Below, piece after piece: positions 1 through 8,673 of a stretch of DNA of 64,000 nt. The translations under genes and the position numbers were made by a program. The stretch covers positions 124,001-188,000 of the forward strand of contig CBDFFM010000004.1 of assembly GCA_965246785.1 (NCBI GenBank), given 5' to 3'. Positions within the stretch are counted from its first letter, which is position 1. Each line of letters opens with the position of its first letter. This stretch comes from UBA1952 sp965246785 (GTDB lineage Bacteria; Bacteroidota; Bacteroidia; Chitinophagales; Chitinophagaceae). The notes under the pieces are model-generated. The model made no database searches, had not been told where the DNA came from, and saw only the letters and a program-made list of their open reading frames with translations.

Positions 1-3000
1 CTTTGCGCCAGCACCTCGCCGCCTTTACCGTGAATGATGAAGCTCCACTTTACCTTCGTCAGGTCGTCTTCCTCGGCATTGCGTACCAGCTCGTAGTTAG
101 CACGCTCAGAGCCGAACTCCTGCAGGTCGCGCACGCGCTTTGTCAGCGCCTCGTACTTGCCGAATTTCAGCGGCGTCGGCTCCTTTGCATCATCCGTTTC
201 GGGAAATGCCTCGGCGAAAAGCACAGAGCGATTTGCACCGCCCTTGCTCAGGGCTTTCATGCGCATATACTCTAAAACCCACGGTAAATTGTCGTAGCAT
301 TTCTTCGCCGGCGTACGGGAGAGGCGCTTGCGGTAGGGCGGAACGTCTGTGCCTTCGTCCAGACCTTTATTCAGGTCGCAATCGTCTAAGCAAATGTTGA
401 GCAGGCTTACATCAACCGGCGCACCGTCTTCATCCAGCACCATATCCATCTTCGGGCGCAGCAGGAGATGCTCTACGAGGTGCAGGCCTTCGTTGTCGTC
501 CATCTCTTTAATAACTTCCTGCAGGCGGTGAAATGTGCGGTCGCGGTCGGTGCGGTTTGTGTATTTCTCGCTGCTTGCAAGCGTGACGGCGTTGACCGGG
601 TCGGTACCGTCTATTAGCTCATACCAGAAGTTGCCTACGATGCCCGCGGTCTTCCGGCTTAACGGCTTGCGCTCGTCGTGGAAGACGAAGTATTTGCGCT
701 CGCCGGCGTGTTCCAGTATATCCGTCAGCAAATCTTCGGTGCAACATCCGTCTTTGGCGCGGACGCTGATGAGGAGATTGTAGGTCTTGTCTTTTGGGTC
801 GGTCAGGCGGATGATGTTGTACTGCTTGTCGCCCTCTTTCTTGTCAACACGGCTTTTCTCCAAAGGAGGCGCTTGCCAAGGCTCTATAAAAATATTTTCC
901 TGAGAAAGGCTGCGGCGCTCCGCCTTGCTGAAGCCAAGCAACCGACATATGCGGCGCTCTGTGCCGCTTACGTTAGGCGTTTCCCAGGTTTGTAGCTGCG
1001 TATAGTTGTAGCCCTGCGCACGGTCGGTGGAGATTTGGAAGTATTCGCCGCCTTTCAGCACGCGGATTTTATCGCTCAAAACTTTCTCGCCTGCCTTGTA
1101 AGGAAATAGTCCCTTCATCAAGCCCTCATACTCGCTCATGTCCTCCCCGAAGCGGGCCAGCACGTGGTCTAAGAATTTGCCCCGGCGCGTGGCGAACATT
1201 TCCGGCGTCTCCAACAGATTTTCAAGCACTTCAGTGAAGTCGGCAAATACTTTGTCTTCTTCGGTTTTCGCGTGGTGCTTGCCATAGTCCTTCGCGCCGT
1301 GATTGGCGTGGGCATGGTCGGCGAGCAATTCCTTAATACCGTCCAGCTTTTTGAGCACGCGGCTGTGCTGTGTGGTCTTGACACTGTCGTCAAAGGTGAA
1401 AAGGCTACCGAGGTTGTCCAACTGCACGAGGTAGTCGGAAAGGATTTGCTCAAAGAAAAGCATGTAGCCTTTTAGCTGCATCGCCTGCGCCTTGCGCTGC
1501 GGACTTGCGCCTTCCGGCAGGCCTGCACGCTCGCTCACGCCGTAGCATTCAGGCAGTGAGTAGGTAACCGGGTAATAATCCTGCAGGTCTTTATGCTGGC
1601 CTTCCGGTACCGGAAAATCAAGCGGTATTCCTTTCAGCCGGTACTTGCGCTCCAGCGTCTTCAGGTCGGAGAACTGCTTCAGCATCCTGTCTGGCCGACG
1701 GTCGGTAGCGGGATTGATATTGTAGGTGATAAATTCTGCTTCCTTGCAGAACATCACCGATGACAGCGACGGTTGAATGCGGGCAATGCGCCGCTCTTCG
1801 GTCAGATATTCTATCCATTCATTGAAATACTCCTTGGAGTCGTCTGTCTTGTCGTCAAAGCCTTTGAACGGCAGGCGCAGGTAAAGGATAGCCTTCACGC
1901 CGGGGATGTCCGCCACTTCGCTCATGATGTCGGACATGCGGATGTCGCGAAAAAGGTCGGTAGCCTCTATGTCTTCAGTGAGGATAAAGCCGTTGCGTAG
2001 CGCAGGGCCTTCAAAAATTTCATCCACCGACATGCCCTTGGCCATGAGCTGGTCAATGGTATAAAAGGTCACTGAAGGCGTGAAGTATTTGTAGATGACG
2101 AAGAAGATTTGCGACAACACCTTATCGGGGTCAGCAGCTTCTTCCAGCTCAATAGACGCGCCAATGCCGAAGTCTTCATACTCTGCGGCGCTTACGGAAA
2201 GGAAATCTTCGCAAAGGTTGCGGTGTCCTTGCATGCGCTCTATTACCTGCAGGCGCACGTCCTCACGGTGGGCTTCTTCCAGAATATCTTCCTCATACTC
2301 CACCGTCACGTTGAGCAGGCCTTCCAGCTCTACGATTTTGGAAGGGACAGTCGTAACCACATCCCTTACTTTGCTAAGCTGGTCTGTCAAGGCATTGAGC
2401 TTTTCCTGTAATGCCTTGACTTTCGCCTCCGCTTCTGCTTTTGCTTTTAAATCAGTGCTGTTTTTCGCAATTGCCGTCTGTTGGTTCAGTTGGTTTTGAA
2501 CGTTCGTCATTTCGGCAACCAAATCCTGGACGAGCTTCTCATTGTTAGTGCCGCCCTCTTCCCACGGATATAGCGAGAGTTTGCCAATGCAAATCTTGTC
2601 GTCCGCATCGTCGCAGCTGCAGCCTTCTACTGTGCGGCGCTCGGCCTTTTTGTAGTCAATCCACAGCGGCACCTCATAATCCTTAGACGGTGTAATCCAG
2701 GCATTGCGTACGCCGGGCGTGTCTATAATCAGCTTGCGATAATCGGTAATCGTCAGCGCGGAGTTGTGCAGGATTTGCCGAGCGGTGTAGAAAATCTGTT
2801 TCCACGCATTATCACTGCTTTCTTCCCGCGCAAGGATGTCCTTTACGGCAAAGCCGGTGCGGTAAGAAAGGTCAGTAATGGCATAGCACACCGCCTCCAG
2901 AATAGTGATGCCAGGGTCGGACAGGTTGTAATCCGTCCAGACATCCGATGACATCCGCTCAATGCTTTTAATGCCTTGCCGGCGCATGGCGATGAAGTCC

Positions 3001-3050
3001 TGTGCCGGGAGCAGCGGGTTTGACTTGACGAGTGATATAGGTTCGGACAT
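1..3050 (-). CDS. eCIS giant baseplate protein, Afp12/baseplate-J-like (3' end outside window)
   Basis: An uninterrupted minus-strand frame begins at ATG 3048-3050 and is still open at base 1, giving about 1016 residues without the C-terminus. Residues 38-52 read WTDYNLSDPGITILE, the N-terminal signature of the large baseplate proteins of extracellular contractile injection systems and related phage-like baseplates. Residues about 178-228 are rich in Q, K, A, E and L and look like a coiled-coil insertion. By family knowledge this protein would form part of the baseplate ring around the spike. It starts 15 bp after the preceding baseplate gene, in the same operon. Assignment to the Afp12 position rests on that motif, size and gene order. 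The remaining eCIS genes are expected beyond the left edge. Confidence 0.85.
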   Translation of the reverse strand, partial: MSEPISLVKSNPLLPAQDFIAMRRQGIKSIERMSSDVWTDYNLSDPGITILEAVCYAITDLSYRTGFAVKDILAREESSDNAWKQIFYTARQILHNSALTITDYRKLIIDTPGVRNAWITPSKDYEVPLWIDYKKAERRTVEGCSCDDADDKICIGKLSLYPWEEGGTNNEKLVQDLVAEMTNVQNQLNQQTAIAKNSTDLKAKAEAEAKVKALQEKLNALTDQLSKVRDVVTTVPSKIVELEGLLNVTVEYEEDILEEAHREDVRLQVIERMQGHRNLCEDFLSVSAAEYEDFGIGASIELEEAADPDKVLSQIFFVIYKYFTPSVTFYTIDQLMAKGMSVDEIFEGPALRNGFILTEDIEATDLFRDIRMSDIMSEVADIPGVKAILYLRLPFKGFDDKTDDSKEYFNEWIEYLTEERRIARIQPSLSSVMFCKEAEFITYNINPATDRRPDRMLKQFSDLKTLERKYRLKGIPLDFPVPEGQHKDLQDYYPVTYSLPECYGVSERAGLPEGASPQRKAQAMQLKGYMLFFEQILSDYLVQLDNLGSLFTFDDSVKTTQHSRVLKKLDGIKELLADHAHANHGAKDYGKHHAKTEEDKVFADFTEVLENLLETPEMFATRRGKFLDHVLARFGEDMSEYEGLMKGLFPYKAGEKVLSDKIRVLKGGEYFQISTDRAQGYNYTQLQTWETPNVSGTERRICRLLGFSKAERRSLSQENIFIEPWQAPPLEKSRVDKKEGDKQYNIIRLTDPKDKTYNLLISVRAKDGCCTEDLLTDILEHAGERKYFVFHDERKPLSRKTAGIVGNFWYELIDGTDPVNAVTLASSEKYTNRTDRDRTFHRLQEVIKEMDDNEGLHLVEHLLLRPKMDMVLDEDGAPVDVSLLNICLDDCDLNKGLDEGTDVPPYRKRLSRTPAKKCYDNLPWVLEYMRMKALSKGGANRSVLFAEAFPETDDAKEPTPLKFGKYEALTKRVRDLQEFGSERANYELVRNAEEDDLTKVKWSFIIHGKGGEVLAQ

Positions 3051-3065
3051 AGCGCGTGTGTTGTG

Positions 3066-6000
3066 TTATGGTTTGCCGGTCGGTTCGTCGGTCTTAGGTG
3101 TGGTATCCGGCTTGATATTCTCCTTCTTAAGGGTTTGCTTCTTCACCGTATTCTTCGCAATGGGTGTGATAGCTTTTTTGGTATCCTGTACTACTTTAGG
3201 AGGAGGAGGAGGAGGTGGTGGTGGTGGTGGTGGTGGTGGTGGTGGTGGCGTCTGCTCTTTCTTTTTTGGCGCCTCCTCTGACTTTATTTCTTCGGCCTTT
3301 TTGGTCTCCTCTGCCGGTTTCTGTGCCTTGCGCTGCTGGCAAGGTGTGAGCTGCACCGGCGCTTCATACGGTACGATGATATGCTTCGGAGCTGACACGA
3401 GAATGGAGCGTGGTGTGGAAGGCGTCGCTACGACATAACCTGTAAAATTCCCGTCCAGTAAGAGCGCCTCCATATCGTCGCAGCCGTGAATTTTAGCCAG
3501 CATTGCTGCTACTTTCTCATCGCGGCTGCCGCTGCTATCGCTGCCGCCTGCTTGCTGACCGCCGCTTGCCGACACCTTTTTTGTTTCCTCGTACGCATGT
3601 TTAGGTGCTTTCGGCGGACAGCATTCGTGCAGGCACACGTTCATCACGAAGTCGGTGATAAAATCTACATAAGGCCGCTCCTCAACGAAGTTGATAACAG
3701 CTGAGGCATATACTTTCCTGCCAAACGCTACATCCGCCGTCTCATCAAATGCCCAGGGAGTCAGGTAGCGGACAATCTCGTCGTTGAGCTTTTTAAGCGC
3801 ATTGCCTTTGTCCACGCCGGCGTAAAACTGCACACGGAAGAACACCATCACTTCCTCGTACACCGGATTGCGGGCATGAACATGGACAAAAGGTGAGGTC
3901 AGCTTTTTCAAATAAGCCTCTATTTCCAGCAGCGTCCGCCGACTCGTTTTCGGCTGAAGCGGGTTGGCGTCGTTCCGATTTTTCAGATTGGGGATTGGCA
4001 CAATCAGCACATGGCCTGGCGCTACTTGCGGGCCGCAGCAGGATACTATTTGCGGCGTAGGAGCCGGGCTTGCCTCCGTCGGCGCTGGTGCCGCACCCCC
4101 TACTGAAACACCTTGCTCATCAAACCGCTTCCCAAAAATCTTATCGTAATTCTGCTTTGCTACCCCGACTATCTGGAGCTCCGGTTCCCGGCACATGCAG
4201 TTCTGGTCGGTATGCTGGATGCACTTGACTTTGTAGATGGACGGGAACCTATCCAGCACCAAATGCTCATAGTCCCAACTCGTAACAGCCCGGCCCTTAT
4301 GCCGCAGCCGCTCGCTGACATGGGTGTAGAATTCTTTGCCGACTTCCCGGTGTTTGCCATCAAATGACGCAAATGGCTGTGCCACCTTACTCACTGCCGC
4401 CGCCGCAGTTTGTAGCTTGGTAATGCTTCCCGCCGGCAGGCCAGTATCAAAATGAGATTGCGCATTACCATTATCCTGAAAGCGCGCGAGCACGGCCTGC
4501 GCCACAACGTTCACCGCCTGAGGAATGCGGTCACTGTGCTTGTTAACGCTGGCGGAAAACCAATAGAGGCCATCGCTGATGATGCTGTGGCTGGTATTTG
4601 CATCCTGCGGAATTTCCAGCTTTACAATGCCAGTAGTCTGGAAGCCAAACGTATCGTCTGATACCACATGCTCGCCCTTCAGTGGTCGCCATTCGTTGTT
4701 CACGAGATAGCTCCAGTTGATTTGCGGCGGGTCGTTGTCGTTATCCTTTGCACTGCCTTCGGCAAATTGGAAAAGCAGCGAGACGGTGCTGAGCGGCTGC
4801 GCGCCTTCCAGCCCAATAAAGAGCAGGCCTTCTTCCTGTCCAACGAATTTAGTGTTTGGGTCTTGCGGGTCGTAATGCGCCGCCGCGTAGTACTGGTTCG
4901 GCACATCGCCCTGCTGCTCTGCCAGGCCGCTGGCCTCCAGCATCAGCAGGCTGGCCTTGTCGTCCTTAAACTGCTCACGCAAGAGGTCAATGTCATAAAC
5001 GTTGGTGGAGCTTCCCCCGTTATTGAGCTGGCCTTGCAGGAAATTCCCGTTGCTTTGCGTGCCGGTTAGCACGACCTTGTAGCGCTCGTTTGGATTGGCG
5101 TAAGTGAATTGAGGGAAAATAAGATTACGCGCGTTGAGCAGGTTTTTCTGCAAAGCCTGAGCGCCCGCACTCAGCGGCAGTGCCGCCCCTTCTTTCCCTT
5201 CAAAAGCAGGAATCTGAACTTCCGCTACGCCGAAAGGGTAGATGTGGAATAGCTGGTCTATGCCAGGCTCCAGCCGGGAGAGGGTGGAGTGGTAGCTTAC
5301 GGCAATCTCTTTTATCTGCAGCATCGGGGCGAAGGCTGCTGATATTTCAGCACCGCTGCCCTGCAAATCACTTTGGATATTCACGCTGTCAAGGTCCACA
5401 CGCAGAAACCCACGCTCCTGAGTGCCATTCCAAGTCGCCGGCTCAATAAGCGGCGTGCGCGGCGTTCTCAAAGGAGCCGTGTGTACCACAGTTATCGGTC
5501 CCAACTCGCTTGATTGTACCTCCTCACCAGTTACCCGGTTATAAATGTTGTAGCTTAATCCATCAATCTTAAGCTTTTCCTGAGCATTTCCGCCCGGCGT
5601 GATAATTGCCAGACGTGTCCATGCACGGCCCATCAAAACTTTGGGTTTGTACTTTACGTCAATATTATTGCCTTGTGTATTGACTATCTGTATGGCTATC
5701 TGGTCAATATTTTTATTAAAAACCTCCTCGCTGCCTATATACAGCGATTTACCGGCGCTCGGGTAAGAGGTAAACGGGTCAAATGGCTTGGCGCCATCCA
5801 CTACGCCAAGGTCATTTTGCAGCACGAGCTTGCGCAGTCCGTCAATGCGCGCTTCCGTATGGACAACCACCTGGCTTGCCGGGATGTTGTTTACGGCATT
5901 TTCCGGTAAAATTCCCGGAACGGGTTGCGATGGTTTGTCAGCGCCTCCCTGCTGCTTTTGAGTCGCCTTATTGATTGACCCAACCCGTACCTCTATGGAA

Positions 6001-7757
6001 AACGAGGTTACACCTTTAGCTTGATAAGCTTTTTCATCAATGCCTGCGTTGGCATCTATATTTATCTGCATCACCGGATGCCTGGTCGCGTAGTTGCGGC
6101 CTACATGCACTTTAGCGTCAAACGGGACAATCGGGGCGCTGGCTTGTGGCAGGAAGATATACATGTAGCCGTCGCCAATGAAAAATCCCGCATCCCCCGC
6201 ATCTTCCTCATTTCCGAAATCACCGTCGGTCATTACCTTATCCGCCACTTTTACGACCGCCTTTAGCTGCTCCGCTGTAAGCTTCGCCTCGCTAACGGGC
6301 AGCCATCCTTTTTCGGCACTCAGAGATACGCTAAGCACGGAAGTTCCGTCCAACTTGCGCAGCTTGCCAAGCTCAAACATGCCCTCAAAATCTATTTTCA
6401 AGAGCCGCTTTCCGCCTTGTAGCAATAGCTGCGGCGAAGCGACGGCAAAGCCCACGTCCGCAGCCTCCGGAGTATCGTTCAGAACACTTATCGCGCTCAG
6501 GTATTCGCAGATGTTTTGCGGTCGCTCAATGACGGGCCAGCCTTCGCCAAGCGTTGGCCATTTCGGGTTGGAGATGGTAAACTTTGTTCCCTTTCCATCC
6601 GCCGAGTTGGCGGCAGGCTTTGCGTAGAATGCAGAGATATAACTCTTGCTCGCTCCGTTTGCGCCGACGGCGGCAATCGCGCGTTTCTGGATAAACAGTG
6701 TCTTCAACTCCTTCACCTTTGCGCTGTTAATGACAGCGTCGGTTTCGGTTGCATAAACCTGTTCTTTACCGGAAGTATCCTTGCCAGCGAGGAGGGTGGT
6801 GCCTTGAGCTAAATCGTAGGCTGCCACATCCTTCGCTAATTCAAAAACGAGATGCACCCGGTCAGGCACGGAAGGACGCTCGGCAAGGTGCAAGACGTCG
6901 CGGTAATAGAAATCCAGCATCCGGCCCGTCAGGTCGTTCATCTGGTCTTGCGCCAGCCGGAATAATTCCAGAAAAGCAATGAACAGCGCCATATGCGGCT
7001 GATGCGCCGGGTACTGCTCCATCGCAAACTTCATGTACTCATCCGCGCTGTCCACGAGCTTGCTCATGAAGCCGTAAAACTTCAGGAAGACATCTTCTGT
7101 GAAGAGCGAGGCGTGATAAATTTTCTCGCCCGGCGTTGCGCCGGCGTAAATGGCGGTATCGGCAGGAACATCTTCATCCAGTCCCCACAGTTCCGCGTTG
7201 GAGATGGCGGAATAATCCAGCTTCAGGCTCTTGCCTTCCACCATCGGGAAGCCTTTCTCATAAGCCAGGATTTGCTGCATGGCGGGCTTGAGTGATGAGG
7301 CAATGCCCAACTCTAAATCTTTCCGCAACGGATAGGAAGGCAGCGAGGCGGCATACCAGCGGTCAAGCCGTGCTGCCATGCCGAGGATATTCGTATAAAG
7401 CGCGGCGTAAATATCCTGTGTTGGGTGTTGCGCAAGCTTGGCAGCAGTCTCGTCGTAGTCTTTCTTGATTTGCTCTAAGTCTATTACGGCCAGCGATGCC
7501 GCAATGACGGCCATATCGTGCCGGAAGAATTCACTCCACGTAACAATCTCCTCATTGCCTCCTTTCTCCTGCCCGCCTTCGCCGTCCGGGATGTCGTAGA
7601 AGCGGATTTGTTTCGCGTAGCGCTTCGCGAAGACAAGGAGCTCTTCCATGCTGCGGCCGTCAATCGGCGCATAGCTGGGGTCAAGCGCTTTGAGGTAGCG
7701 CTGCAACTGGCCGGAGCCGTCGCGGACGATTTCACTATGGCAATTACATTGACTCAT
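3066..7757 (-). CDS. eCIS giant baseplate protein, Afp11-like, with polyproline tail
   Basis: This is a 1563-residue cytoplasmic-type protein without signal peptide or membrane segments, starting at an ATG 9 bp after the gp25-like gene. Its size and its place between the gp25-like wedge and the DYNLSDPG-type baseplate protein match the Afp11/Alg11 position of eCIS clusters. The N-terminus is cysteine-rich (MSQCNCHSEI). From about residue 1440 the protein becomes low-complexity: a Lys/Glu-rich stretch, 17 prolines at residues 1504-1520, then a Lys/Thr-rich basic tail of about 43 residues. The tail is unlikely to belong to the conserved baseplate fold. It may be a surface-exposed or flexible linker, which is inference. 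The role as baseplate component is inferred from context more than from a diagnostic motif. Confidence 0.8.
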   Translation of the reverse strand: MSQCNCHSEIVRDGSGQLQRYLKALDPSYAPIDGRSMEELLVFAKRYAKQIRFYDIPDGEGGQEKGGNEEIVTWSEFFRHDMAVIAASLAVIDLEQIKKDYDETAAKLAQHPTQDIYAALYTNILGMAARLDRWYAASLPSYPLRKDLELGIASSLKPAMQQILAYEKGFPMVEGKSLKLDYSAISNAELWGLDEDVPADTAIYAGATPGEKIYHASLFTEDVFLKFYGFMSKLVDSADEYMKFAMEQYPAHQPHMALFIAFLELFRLAQDQMNDLTGRMLDFYYRDVLHLAERPSVPDRVHLVFELAKDVAAYDLAQGTTLLAGKDTSGKEQVYATETDAVINSAKVKELKTLFIQKRAIAAVGANGASKSYISAFYAKPAANSADGKGTKFTISNPKWPTLGEGWPVIERPQNICEYLSAISVLNDTPEAADVGFAVASPQLLLQGGKRLLKIDFEGMFELGKLRKLDGTSVLSVSLSAEKGWLPVSEAKLTAEQLKAVVKVADKVMTDGDFGNEEDAGDAGFFIGDGYMYIFLPQASAPIVPFDAKVHVGRNYATRHPVMQINIDANAGIDEKAYQAKGVTSFSIEVRVGSINKATQKQQGGADKPSQPVPGILPENAVNNIPASQVVVHTEARIDGLRKLVLQNDLGVVDGAKPFDPFTSYPSAGKSLYIGSEEVFNKNIDQIAIQIVNTQGNNIDVKYKPKVLMGRAWTRLAIITPGGNAQEKLKIDGLSYNIYNRVTGEEVQSSELGPITVVHTAPLRTPRTPLIEPATWNGTQERGFLRVDLDSVNIQSDLQGSGAEISAAFAPMLQIKEIAVSYHSTLSRLEPGIDQLFHIYPFGVAEVQIPAFEGKEGAALPLSAGAQALQKNLLNARNLIFPQFTYANPNERYKVVLTGTQSNGNFLQGQLNNGGSSTNVYDIDLLREQFKDDKASLLMLEASGLAEQQGDVPNQYYAAAHYDPQDPNTKFVGQEEGLLFIGLEGAQPLSTVSLLFQFAEGSAKDNDNDPPQINWSYLVNNEWRPLKGEHVVSDDTFGFQTTGIVKLEIPQDANTSHSIISDGLYWFSASVNKHSDRIPQAVNVVAQAVLARFQDNGNAQSHFDTGLPAGSITKLQTAAAAVSKVAQPFASFDGKHREVGKEFYTHVSERLRHKGRAVTSWDYEHLVLDRFPSIYKVKCIQHTDQNCMCREPELQIVGVAKQNYDKIFGKRFDEQGVSVGGAAPAPTEASPAPTPQIVSCCGPQVAPGHVLIVPIPNLKNRNDANPLQPKTSRRTLLEIEAYLKKLTSPFVHVHARNPVYEEVMVFFRVQFYAGVDKGNALKKLNDEIVRYLTPWAFDETADVAFGRKVYASAVINFVEERPYVDFITDFVMNVCLHECCPPKAPKHAYEETKKVSASGGQQAGGSDSSGSRDEKVAAMLAKIHGCDDMEALLLDGNFTGYVVATPSTPRSILVSAPKHIIVPYEAPVQLTPCQQRKAQKPAEETKKAEEIKSEEAPKKKEQTPPPPPPPPPPPPPPPPPKVVQDTKKAITPIAKNTVKKQTLKKENIKPDTTPKTDEPTGKP
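3198..3248 (-). repeat. Trinucleotide repeat encoding 17 consecutive prolines
   Basis: On the plus strand this is a run of AGG triplets followed by TGG/GGT triplets, read on the minus strand as CCA and then CCT proline codons. It lies in frame inside the baseplate gene and would change linker length in steps of one proline on slippage. No frame loss results from unit gain or loss. Confidence 0.9.
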
Positions 7758-7766
7758 ACGGGGCAG

Positions 7767-8234
7767 TTATTTGGCGAGGTTGGTGGCCTCGTTCATGTAG
7801 AATGGGAAGACGTAATTGTAGCGCGTATTCGTGCGGATAATCGTGTAGTTGATGTTGATGAGCAGCACGCCGCTTTCGGGGTCGGGCGTTGATATGATGT
7901 CCTGCACGATGATGCGCGGCTCGTCCAACACCAACGCCTCACGCACCACGCGCTCTATCATGGCGATGTTGGGCGTGTTCATCGGCTCAAAGACGTAGGG
8001 CATCAGGTTGAGGCCATATGTGGGCTGCAGCACACGCTCGCCGGAGATGGTGCGGTACTCGGGCACGCCGTCTTTATTGCGCAGCGTAATCTGGCCGGTA
8101 GAGCGTGTGGCAAGGATGATTTGAATGCTCTTGCGCACATTCTCCTCATCGCTTATCATGTCCACGCCGCCGGTCTGCTGGCGGAAAGTGGGCGGAAAGC
8201 TCCAGCCAGTTCCGAGAAATGAATTATCTGCCAT
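7767..8234 (-). CDS. eCIS baseplate wedge protein, gp25/Afp9-like
   Basis: The protein has 155 residues, starting MADNSFLGTGWSFPP. It has the layout of the T4 gp25-like lysozyme-fold family: an N-terminal G-W-x-F-P motif, a segment with RSTGQITLRNKDGVPEYRT leading to GLNLMPYVFEP, then two strands ending in ININYTI. In contractile systems gp25-like proteins join the baseplate to the first sheath ring. It sits directly upstream of the large baseplate genes (9 bp gap), as in Afp and AlgoCIS clusters. Family membership is well supported by motif and context. Confidence 0.88.
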   Translation of the reverse strand: MADNSFLGTGWSFPPTFRQQTGGVDMISDEENVRKSIQIILATRSTGQITLRNKDGVPEYRTISGERVLQPTYGLNLMPYVFEPMNTPNIAMIERVVREALVLDEPRIIVQDIISTPDPESGVLLININYTIIRTNTRYNYVFPFYMNEATNLAK

Positions 8235-8293
8235 ATCGTGATAGTGAATCGTGAGTTGTGAGTATCGTTAGCTTATCCTACGTTTATTGTCTT

Positions 8294-8590
8294 TCAACCA
8301 CCAATAATTACTGTTGCACTGCCCATCGCAATAGTTCCTCCGTGGGCGGTGCTGTCGCCCATCCGTGCGGCTGGCTGGCCGCCGAGCATGACGGTGGCGC
8401 TGCCCTTGACTATACTATCCGGCGGGCCTGTGCAGGTACACATTGTGCCGACTACCGCCGCCGGCTTTCCGCCGATAATGACCGTGGGAACGCCTGCAGG
8501 CATGATGGGGCCGCCCGTGTGCGGGTTGCCGCTGCCGGGGTTTACCATCGGACAGGTGTGGTTATCGCCTACGCAAGCTGCTCCGGGCAT
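8294..8590 (-). CDS. eCIS spike tip, PAAR-repeat protein
   Basis: The 98-residue glycine-rich protein has repeated VIIGGKPAA and VMLGGQPAA segments plus Cys and His residues (GDNHTCPM, GTMCTCTG) that could bind the structural metal ion of a PAAR cone. PAAR proteins cap the VgrG-like spike and form the membrane-piercing point. The gene follows the spike gene and precedes the gp25-like gene, the usual eCIS order. There is no C-terminal effector domain, so it is a plain tip and not an evolved PAAR effector. Confidence 0.93.
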   Translation of the reverse strand: MPGAACVGDNHTCPMVNPGSGNPHTGGPIMPAGVPTVIIGGKPAAVVGTMCTCTGPPDSIVKGSATVMLGGQPAARMGDSTAHGGTIAMGSATVIIGG

Positions 8591-8610
8591 TGGTGTTTCT
8601 TTTTGTTTCT

Positions 8611-8660
8611 CCCCAGACTGAAGTCTGGGGTTAAGGGTGTCTGGTGATTGGCTAAAGCCG
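8611..8660. repeat. Two-hairpin intergenic element with TTAAGGGTGTCTGG linker
   Basis: A perfect 9-bp-stem hairpin, CCCCAGACTGAAGTCTGGGG (8611-8630), is followed by TTAAGGGTGTCTGG (8631-8644) and a smaller hairpin GGCTAAAGCC. The same linker, with different hairpins on both sides, occurs in reverse orientation at 33861-33911. It sits between the PAAR and spike genes of the eCIS operon, so it is probably transcribed in the operon mRNA. Confidence 0.8.
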
Positions 8661-8673
8661 AGTTTGAAAAAGC

